A DNA stretch of 16,412 nucleotides, from positions 1-16,412 of the forward strand of contig JAPLNJ010000907.1 in assembly GCA_026692885.1 (NCBI GenBank), written 5' to 3'. The translations under genes were made by a program, and so were the position numbers. The number at the start of each line of letters is the position of its first letter. The stretch's first letter is position 1. Below, one piece after another: positions 8,623 through 13,757 of the stretch. Under the pieces are notes generated by a model. It searched no databases, was not told the DNA's origin, and saw only the letters and a program-made list of their open reading frames with translations. This stretch comes from Planctomycetota bacterium. GTDB taxonomy: Bacteria > Planctomycetota > Planctomycetia > Pirellulales > Pirellulaceae.

Positions 8623-8767
8623 TGCCGGACTGGGGGGTCGCTCCCACTGCCGCTTACTTTGAGCGGAACGGCTCTAGCCGCCGGTGAAGACTGACCGCGA
8701 TTTCCCGGCCAAGACCCGCGGCTAGCGCCTTGCGGCTCACCATGTCCGAGTGCAAAGTAATCGCTCT

Positions 8768-8818
8768 GGTTACGAGGCTCTGCCTCGTAACCCACTGGAC
8801 GCGAGGCTCCGCCTCGCG
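8768..8818 (+). repeat. Two adjacent perfect hairpins with TCT and TCC loops
   Basis: The first hairpin (8768-8792) pairs GGTTACGAGGC with GCCTCGTAACC around TCT. The second (8800-8818) pairs CGCGAGGC with GCCTCGCG around TCC. They share GAGGC-TCY-GCCTC but differ in the outer stem, as members of one family would. Confidence 0.85.
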
Positions 8819-8819
8819 A

Positions 8820-8965
8820 CTTTGAAGTTGCGCATTTCCGGGCTTTGCCGAGGAAACTCCCGGCGTTAGCCGGGAGAGCCGTCCCGCCCCGAACCTTCCC
8901 CGGAGCCACGCACGCCACACGGACGCCGCCAGCGGAAGCTGGCCGGAGCCTCCCGCCCCACACCT
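8820..8965 (+). repeat. About 150-bp intergenic element, plus-orientation copy
   Basis: The element starts with CTTTGAAGTTGCGCATTT (8820-8837), contains the perfect hairpin CTCCCGGC-GTTA-GCCGGGAG (8857-8876) followed by GAGCCGTCCCGCCCC, and includes GCCAGC-GGAA-GCTGGC (8928-8943). The same order of motifs, inverted and more diverged, occurs at 9156-9307. Confidence 0.7.
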
Positions 8966-9004
8966 ATTCGCGGTGCATCGTCTAGTGCGTCTTCAAGGCT
9001 AAAT

Positions 9005-9131
9005 CTTGGGTTGCCACTGGCTCTGCCAGTGCTGGCCAAAAGTCCGGCCTTGCTCCCGTCATCGCGTCCGACGTCGCCGAGTGATCCGATCGCGACCGAC
9101 CTCGGCACTGGCGGAGCCAGTGGCACCCAAG
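9005..9131. repeat. Nested inverted repeat with two CACTGGC/GCCAGTG hairpins
   Basis: Positions 9015-9031 (loop TCT) and 9106-9122 (loop GGA) are separate 7-bp-stem hairpins with the same arms. The flanks CTTGGGTTGCCACTGGC (9005-9021) and GCCAGTGGCACCCAAG (9115-9131) also pair with each other apart from one unpaired base. The whole 127 bp can therefore fold as one long or two short structures. The roughly 75 bp between them show no coding signal. Confidence 0.8.
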
Positions 9132-9155
9132 CCAACCCCAACATTAAGTCTTGAC

Positions 9156-9307
9156 GACGCACTGGGTGCAGGGGCGGGAACACTCCCACCGGCTGACGCC
9201 GGGGGCTTCTCGGTGGCGCGGGCGACCGCGGCTAGGTTGTGGGCGGGATTTCTCTCCCGGCTCACGCCGGAGCTTCTTCCCATGCGGCAAAATGCGCAAC
9301 TTCAAAG
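9156..9307 (-). repeat. About 150-bp intergenic element, minus-orientation copy
   Basis: Read on the minus strand from 9307 it begins CTTTGAAGTTGCGCATTT, an exact 18-base match to 8820-8837. It continues into a GGCGTGAGCCGGGAG hairpin (9254-9272) followed by a TCCCGCCC box. A further hairpin of the same type lies at 9165-9211; that segment closely matches 16316-16361. The order matches the plus-orientation copy, with divergence in the middle. Confidence 0.7.
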
Positions 9308-9340
9308 CCTCGCGAGAAGGTCGGCGGAGCCGATGGTCTC

Positions 9341-9382
9341 GCTTTCGATGGTGGGCCGCGAGTACTTGGCCCACCCTACGAT
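9341..9382 (+). repeat. 42-bp dispersed palindromic repeat, copy 2, overlapping a gene end
   Basis: This is the exact reverse complement of 4219-4260. Its last bases cover the final Ser codon and the TAG stop (9376-9378) of the minus-strand isomerase-like gene, so the repeat forms the end of that coding region. Confidence 0.85.
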
Positions 9383-10263
9383 CTTTTCACAGACGCTCCG
9401 AGGCCAGCCAGCACGCCCCGCAGGTAGGCGAAGGACTCGATGATCCCCGGCAGCGGCGCGTCGCCGTTGGCCTCGTGCTCCAACGCCACGTGGTAGGGGA
9501 ACTTCAGGCCGACCAGCGTCTTGAGCACGGCGACCAAATCGATCACGCCTTGGCCACACTCGGTCGGCCCACCTTTAGCCGTGGCCTGCGTGACGTCCTT
9601 GATGTGGAAGTCGTAGAGCCGGCCGGCGCAGGCTTGGATCACGGCGACGGGGTCTTCACCAAGACGCACCGTGTGGCCCACGTCCATGCAGATGCCCAGC
9701 TGCACATCGCGGTCCTGCACCATACGCAGGACGTCCAACGGGGAAGGATAACGCTTGTCGCCCGGCCCGTGGTTATGGATCGCCACGCGAATGGCGTATT
9801 CCTTGGCCAGCTTTTCCACCGTGTCGAGTGCGGCTGGGTCGGGGCTAGCCACGATAGTCGGCATCCCGGCCTGCTTGGCGTATTCAAAGATGCCGCGGAT
9901 CTCGTCCTCCTTGTTGTTCATGTAAATCACGCCTCCGCCCAGCAGCACCAAGCCCGCCTCCTCGATCTTCTGGCGGGCCGCCTGGCATTCCGCCGGGGTG
10001 CTTTTGAGCGGCAGGTGCATGTCCTTCAGCGTGATGTACTTCACGCCCGCCACCATCGTCATGGCGATGGCTTGATCGAGCGAAAACTTGCGGAGTGAAT
10101 AGGAGGCGATGCCCACCTTCAGCCCGTCGAACGGATCGCGTTCAGGCTTGGTGACGGCCGCCCCGACCGTCGCGGGAAAAGTGACGGCGGCCACCAGGGC
10201 CGAGGAACCGAGCAGCCCCGTCTGCAAGAAGTGGCGGCGGGGAATGGCACGGGTATTCTGCAT
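9376..10263 (-). CDS. Tat-exported sugar phosphate isomerase/epimerase-like TIM-barrel protein
   Basis: This 295-residue protein starts with a twin-arginine signal: PRRHFLQTG at residues 8-16, then a hydrophobic stretch and a small-residue cleavage region near residue 36. The mature part resembles the xylose-isomerase-like (AP endonuclease 2) TIM-barrel family. It has KVGIASYSLR (49-58), AIHNHGP (161-167), ICMDVGHTVRLGEDP (191-205), LYDFHIKD (216-223) and ALEHE (260-264). The His, Asp and Glu residues in these motifs are the usual metal and substrate ligands of the family. The substrate cannot be told from sequence; secreted planctomycete members are assumed to act on sugars or polyols. ATG at 10263 is chosen over the longer frame because GGAG sits 7 bases upstream and the Tat signal follows directly. 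A weak TTGTTT/TAATCT pair (10352-10347 and 10330-10325) could be its promoter. The stop lies inside a dispersed repeat. Confidence 0.9.
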   Translation of the reverse strand: MQNTRAIPRRHFLQTGLLGSSALVAAVTFPATVGAAVTKPERDPFDGLKVGIASYSLRKFSLDQAIAMTMVAGVKYITLKDMHLPLKSTPAECQAARQKIEEAGLVLLGGGVIYMNNKEDEIRGIFEYAKQAGMPTIVASPDPAALDTVEKLAKEYAIRVAIHNHGPGDKRYPSPLDVLRMVQDRDVQLGICMDVGHTVRLGEDPVAVIQACAGRLYDFHIKDVTQATAKGGPTECGQGVIDLVAVLKTLVGLKFPYHVALEHEANGDAPLPGIIESFAYLRGVLAGLGASVKRS

Positions 10264-10270
10264 GGTTGAT

Positions 10271-10274
10271 CTCC
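10271..10274 (-). promoter_or_regulatory. Ribosome binding site GGAG for the Tat-exported isomerase-like gene
   Basis: On the minus strand GGAG is followed by 7 bases (ATCAACC) and ATG at 10263. It supports this start over the in-frame start at 10314. Confidence 0.65.
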
Positions 10275-10387
10275 GGGAGTAAGAATCACGGCGTACGCGA
10301 CATCTGGCAAGCACCAGAACTCCGAGATTAGCGTGCCTGAAGCAGAAAACAAGACGTGGAGGCGGAAGCAGCGCTGCGACCGACCCG

Positions 10388-12910
10388 TCAGGCGCTGTCT
10401 CTCGTTCCCACGCTCTGCGTGGGAACGCACGTGTCTCGACGCTCCGCGTCGTCTGCTCCAGCGCGCAATTCCTCCAGCACTTGGCGGTAACTGGGGTCGT
10501 CAGGCCGCAACTTGACCAATTTCTCCGCCAACGCTAGCGCTGTCTGCGGCTGATTTCGTTCCTTGTAGAACAGCACCAGGCCCCACAGCAACTGGGGATT
10601 GTTCGGCTCCAACGTGGTGGCGACCACCAGCGCCTGCTCGGCTTCCTCAAACCGCCGGTGCAGGTAGAGCAGCATCCCGTAGCGGTACTGCAAACCAGCG
10701 CTCGCGGGTAACAGGCGAACATCCCGCGCCACGTAGTCCAATTCCTCCCGGCGCCACGCGGCAGCCTGTTGCCGGTAGCCAGCCGCTTGCTCCGCGGCCT
10801 TCGTCCGCGCCGGCGGATCCTGGCGTTGCCCGGTCTGTTCCGCGGTGCGCTCCGCCGCCTCCGCCAGCCGGTCGAAAACGGCCGCCAGATTCGTGCGGGG
10901 GCCCGTCACCTGCGGCTCGACGTGCAGCGCCGCCCGATAGGCTGCGACGGCCCGTTGGTCCTGGCCGAGGCTTTCGTACAAGGCGCCCAGCGCCAGGTGC
11001 GACCCGGCCCGGTCGTTGTTGAGCAGCACGCCTTGCTGGAAGTCCTCCAAGACTTCCTGCAGACGCGTGCGTTGCGAGCCGCGGAGCGTCTCCGGCGAGA
11101 TCCCCGCCAACGATCGGGCGGCTTCGTTGCGGACGATGCGCAGGGGATCGTCCAGCAGCGGCAGGAGCTTCGTGAGCAGCTGCTCCTCGGACAGTCGGCC
11201 CGGCAGATTCGGAATGGTGGCGGCACGCACTTGCGGGTCGGGATCCGACAACGCCTGCAGCATCGTCGAGGTGCTGCGGGGCGAGCCCGAGGGTCCCAGT
11301 TCCGACACGGCGGTGGCCCGCACAATCGCCGGCAGACGTCCGTCGTGCACCACGTCAAGCAGTTGCTCCTCGGCGCTCGGATCGCCACGGTGCGCGGCGT
11401 CGAACGCATAGGCGAAGTGTCTCTTGCGGCTTTCCGCATCGCGCGGTTTGTCGCCGTACCACTCACGCACCGCCTTGAGCATCAGCCCGTCCAGTCGCGC
11501 GACCTCGGCCTTGACCTGCGGGTCGCCGCGGCGAGCGGCCTGGATCCAGTCCAAGTACTGTGTCAAGTCCTGACGGTCCTGGAAGTCTTCCTGATTTCGA
11601 TCCTTGTCCAGATGACACCAGGTGCAGGCGTTGGGCGTCCCCAAATCGACGCTCAAGTCCGGACGCGGAATGCGCAGGCTGTGATCCAGACGCGGATCGA
11701 CGTCCATGTAGGTGGTCTTGGGCATGTGGCAGGCGGTACACGCTGCGCCGGGCGAATCGGGCTGATGGTGGTGATGGGACGGACTGTCGTACTTGCCGGC
11801 CGGGTGCTGGTGACACGTGGTGCACAAGGCGTTGCCCGGATAGCGGATGCGCATCGAGTGGGGATCGTGACAGTTGCTGCACTGGATGCCTTTATGGAAC
11901 ATCTTGCTCTGCGTGAACGACCCGTATTCGTAGTCTTCGTCCAGAATCTGCCCGTCGGCGTGATAGGTTTCCCGGCGTAGCAGTTCGTTGGCAAAGTAGT
12001 TGTGGTAATCGTCGCCTGGACGGAACCCCGGATAGATGCCGCCGCGGCGGGAATGGCAGGGGGCACACGTGTCCAGTTGAGCTTTCGGATTGCCCTTCAG
12101 CCGCGCCAACCCGTAGCCCTGTTTGCGATCCCAGAAGAACCGCCGCTGTTGCGCGATCTGAACGTGCAAACTGGCCGGACCGTGACAGGCCTCGCAACTG
12201 ACGTTGATTTCCGAGAACGTCGTGTGATACGTCCGGGTCGCCACGTCGAAGTTCTTCTGTAGGTTCGTCGAGTGGCAATCCGCGCACATGTTGTTCCAGC
12301 GTTGGGCCATGCCGGTCCAGTGCAGGTCGTCGTCCGGAGCCAGTTTCTGGTCGCGCACATCCGGTGGCGGCAGGTAGAACCAACGCTTGCGGAGCGTATC
12401 CCACGTAATCCGCAAGACCTGCAGTCGGGCGATTTCGTGTTCGGGCATGTTCGCCGGGCGGTCGAATTCGACCATGTAATTCTGCAGTGGTGTCACACCG
12501 AACACGTACTTGACCTCGAAGTCCGCCAGCTTGCCGTCCGGACCCTCGGTAGACACCCAGTACTTGCCGTCACGGCGAAACAAGCGAGACCGGATGCCGA
12601 AGTGCTCGAACTCGACGTCGTTAAAGTCGCCCAGCACCGTCTCCGGTGTCGCCCGATCCATGGCCCGATCGTGGTGCGAGCCCGTCCACAGCTCGCACTC
12701 TTTCTGGTGGCACTCGACGCAACTCTGCCGTCCGATGTACGTGGCCCGCGCGCCGTCCGGCAGGCAGGGCCACCAGTCGGCAAACACCAACCCGCCGCCC
12801 AGGACGAGCAGCAGGCCACCCGCCAGCAGCCAGCGACGACGCGGCCCGCCGGGCAGGGACGCTCGGTGTCCGGTGTCTGGGGCTTTCGGTCGGGCACGTG
12901 GATCAGACAT
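10388..12910 (-). CDS. Octaheme c-type cytochrome fused to HEAT and TPR repeats
   Basis: This 840-residue protein has a membrane anchor or signal segment at residues 27-44 (WLLAGGLLLVLGGGLVFA). Eight CXXCH heme sites follow: CVECH 64, CADCH 209, CEACH 239, CAPCH 282, CSNCH 344, CTTCH 363, CTACH 391 and CTWCH 429. A His-rich SHHHHQ lies at 378-383. Residues about 505-610 look like HEAT repeats (DPDPQVRAATI, DDPLRIVRNEAARSLAGI). Residues about 635-670 and 735-810 look like TPRs (LGALYESLGQDQRAVAAYRAAL, YLHRRFEEAEQALVVATTLEPN). The likely role is periplasmic electron transfer coupled to protein binding; the redox partner is unknown. I recognise the general cytochrome c554-like plus TPR layout from planctomycetes and relatives but cannot assign a named function. 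ATG at 12910 is chosen because AAGGAG precedes it; the longer frame to 12964 starts inside a dispersed repeat. The last 13-15 residues are encoded by a hairpin repeat. Confidence 0.9.
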   Translation of the reverse strand: MSDPRARPKAPDTGHRASLPGGPRRRWLLAGGLLLVLGGGLVFADWWPCLPDGARATYIGRQSCVECHQKECELWTGSHHDRAMDRATPETVLGDFNDVEFEHFGIRSRLFRRDGKYWVSTEGPDGKLADFEVKYVFGVTPLQNYMVEFDRPANMPEHEIARLQVLRITWDTLRKRWFYLPPPDVRDQKLAPDDDLHWTGMAQRWNNMCADCHSTNLQKNFDVATRTYHTTFSEINVSCEACHGPASLHVQIAQQRRFFWDRKQGYGLARLKGNPKAQLDTCAPCHSRRGGIYPGFRPGDDYHNYFANELLRRETYHADGQILDEDYEYGSFTQSKMFHKGIQCSNCHDPHSMRIRYPGNALCTTCHQHPAGKYDSPSHHHHQPDSPGAACTACHMPKTTYMDVDPRLDHSLRIPRPDLSVDLGTPNACTWCHLDKDRNQEDFQDRQDLTQYLDWIQAARRGDPQVKAEVARLDGLMLKAVREWYGDKPRDAESRKRHFAYAFDAAHRGDPSAEEQLLDVVHDGRLPAIVRATAVSELGPSGSPRSTSTMLQALSDPDPQVRAATIPNLPGRLSEEQLLTKLLPLLDDPLRIVRNEAARSLAGISPETLRGSQRTRLQEVLEDFQQGVLLNNDRAGSHLALGALYESLGQDQRAVAAYRAALHVEPQVTGPRTNLAAVFDRLAEAAERTAEQTGQRQDPPARTKAAEQAAGYRQQAAAWRREELDYVARDVRLLPASAGLQYRYGMLLYLHRRFEEAEQALVVATTLEPNNPQLLWGLVLFYKERNQPQTALALAEKLVKLRPDDPSYRQVLEELRAGADDAERRDTCVPTQSVGTRDSA
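10403..10451 (+). repeat. Hairpin repeat CGTTCCCACGC-TCT-GCGTGGGAACG plus CGACGC-TCC-GCGTCG, overlapping the cytochrome 3' end
   Basis: Positions 10403-10427 form a perfect 11-bp stem with a TCT loop; 10437-10451 form a 6-bp stem with a TCC loop. The first is read as cytochrome residues of about 828-836 (within CVPTQSVGTRDSA). Translated in other frames it gives RSAWERT and SHAERGNE, peptides I recognise as common artefacts of this dispersed repeat in annotated genomes. Confidence 0.88.
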
Positions 12911-12914
12911 GTTT

Positions 12915-12920
12915 CTCCTT
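12915..12920 (-). promoter_or_regulatory. Shine-Dalgarno AAGGAG for the octaheme cytochrome gene
   Basis: Minus-strand TAAGGAGAAACATG places AAGGAG 4 bases before ATG at 12910. It is the best ribosome binding site in the window and decides the start. Confidence 0.75.
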
Positions 12921-12935
12921 AGGACGGGCGCATCA

Positions 12936-13010
12936 ATAACTGTCGCAAGTATCGTAGTCGTCACGCTCCGCCGTGACGACCTGTCATCACGGCGGAGCGT
13001 GATGACTACA
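12936..13010 (+). repeat. Double-hairpin dispersed repeat, copy 2
   Basis: This is a direct repeat of 5203-5277: identical through ATAACTGTCGCAAGTAT and the GTCGTCACG hairpin. The second hairpin has changed to GTCATCACG/CGTGATGAC around GCGGAG. The G-C to A-T change in the stem is matched on both arms. It lies 25 bp upstream of the cytochrome start codon, so it would fall in or near that gene's leader. Confidence 0.88.
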
Positions 13011-13025
13011 TTGGGTTACAGGCAA

Positions 13026-13123
13026 GGGGTCGGGTGTTCAGAAATTCATTCTTTGCGGGCAAGGTGCTTTCCATGATCACAGTCGTTGATCCGCGAAAAA
13101 TGAATTTCTGAACACCCGACCCC
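13026..13123. repeat. 98-bp MITE-like element with perfect 25-bp terminal inverted repeats, inserted in the Nudix gene end
   Basis: Positions 13026-13050 and 13099-13123 are exact reverse complements (outer end GGGGTCGGGTGTTCAG), separated by 48 bp. No transposase is inside. The element supplies Nudix residues of about 212-236 and the TGA stop at 13046-13048. An obvious target-site duplication was not seen at its borders. Confidence 0.85.
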
Positions 13124-13756
13124 ACACAGTTCCTCCAGGATAGCGATCAGCTCGCTCAAGATCACGGCCGTGGCGCCCCAGATGCGCTGGCCCTGGAATT
13201 CGATATGCGGGGCGAGACACGCGAAACCTCGGCGCGTCAGCAGGTGCGTGCCGCGGTGGGCGTGGTCGAGCAGGTGGGCGACGGGCAGCTCGAGCAAAGC
13301 CGCCACTTCGGCCGGGTTGGGCACGAAGCAGGGCCGCCGCGCCGCCACCGCCACGAACGGCTGAACCTGAAAATGACTGGTGTACAGGTAGATCGGAGAC
13401 AAGCGGCCGAGCACCTGGACCGACTCGGTCGCGACGCCCAGTTCCTCGTGCAACTCGCGGAGTGCACAGTGCTCGTCGGTCTCCCCGGCATCGATTACCC
13501 CGCCGGGAAGACTAATCTGACCGGCATGATCCGCCATGTGGGTCGGACGCAAGATCAAAGGCAGCTGCCAGTGTCCCTGGTGAGGATAGAACACAGCGCA
13601 GACCGCCGCGGGCCTGGCTCCGCATAACGCTGGTGCACGGTAACGGCCATAGCCCAACTCCGGCACCAGTCGCTGCTGGGCCGAGGGCCAACGCCGCGAG
13701 GCGGTCAAGAGGCGGCTCAGCCGAGTCCGGAATTCGTCCCAGGGGAGTGGTTCCAC
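13046..13756 (-). CDS. Nudix hydrolase, CoA diphosphatase-like, with a repeat-derived C-terminal tail
   Basis: Residues 86-108 match the full Nudix box GX5EX7REUXEEXGU (GVIDAGE then RELHEELGV). HAGQISLPGG just before it (77-86) resembles the HxGQ(V/I)xFPGG motif of NudL/YeaB-type CoA pyrophosphatases, which split CoA and its derivatives into phosphopantetheine and 3',5'-ADP. Substrate is therefore inferred, not proven. The domain core appears to end near EELC (208-211). The last 25 residues, beginning GVGCSEIHFS, come from the 98-bp inverted-repeat element, which also supplies the stop. GTG at 13756 is chosen: it lies one base after the TGA of the upstream membrane-protein gene with GGAG 8 bases before it. 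An in-frame ATG at 13849 would overlap that gene by about 90 bases and adds unrelated residues. The spacing suggests translational coupling. Confidence 0.87.
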   Translation of the reverse strand: MEPLPWDEFRTRLSRLLTASRRWPSAQQRLVPELGYGRYRAPALCGARPAAVCAVFYPHQGHWQLPLILRPTHMADHAGQISLPGGVIDAGETDEHCALRELHEELGVATESVQVLGRLSPIYLYTSHFQVQPFVAVAARRPCFVPNPAEVAALLELPVAHLLDHAHRGTHLLTRRGFACLAPHIEFQGQRIWGATAVILSELIAILEELCGVGCSEIHFSRINDCDHGKHLARKE

Positions 13757-13757
13757 G

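Larger units (their letters stand above)
8623..9375. other. Convergent intergenic region packed with hairpin repeats
   Basis: This region lies between the 3' ends of glnE and the isomerase-like gene. No frame resembles a protein. It contains at least seven hairpins: 8768-8792, 8800-8818, 8857-8876, 8928-8943, 9015-9031, 9106-9122 and 9254-9272. It also holds an inverted pair of roughly 150-bp elements and the start of a 42-bp dispersed repeat. No hairpin is followed by a T-run typical of an intrinsic terminator, so how glnE terminates is unclear. Confidence 0.8.

Noticed and set aside
8623..8660. Intrinsic terminator for glnE
   Set aside because: The sequence after the stop has no stable stem followed by a T-run.
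9006..9443. Plus-strand ORFs through the convergent intergenic region
   Set aside because: They translate several hairpin repeats and run into the antisense of the isomerase-like gene. No domain or plausible start context was seen.
10333..10515. Small ORF containing RSAWERT, and the antisense frame with SHAERGNE
   Set aside because: These peptides arise from the GTTCCCACGC hairpin repeat and recur as spurious small proteins.
10769..11980. 403-codon plus-strand open frame opposite the cytochrome gene
   Set aside because: It is a shadow of a coding strand with eight heme motifs plus HEAT/TPR repeats. The plus-strand translation is Arg-rich and motif-free.
12911..12964. Upstream extension of the cytochrome to an ATG at 12964
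   Set aside because: The extra 18 residues are read from the dispersed double-hairpin repeat. The AAGGAG-preceded ATG at 12910 is better.
13026..13123. Classifying the 98-bp element as a complete insertion sequence
   Set aside because: It has no coding capacity for a transposase and no clear target duplication, so it is only called MITE-like.
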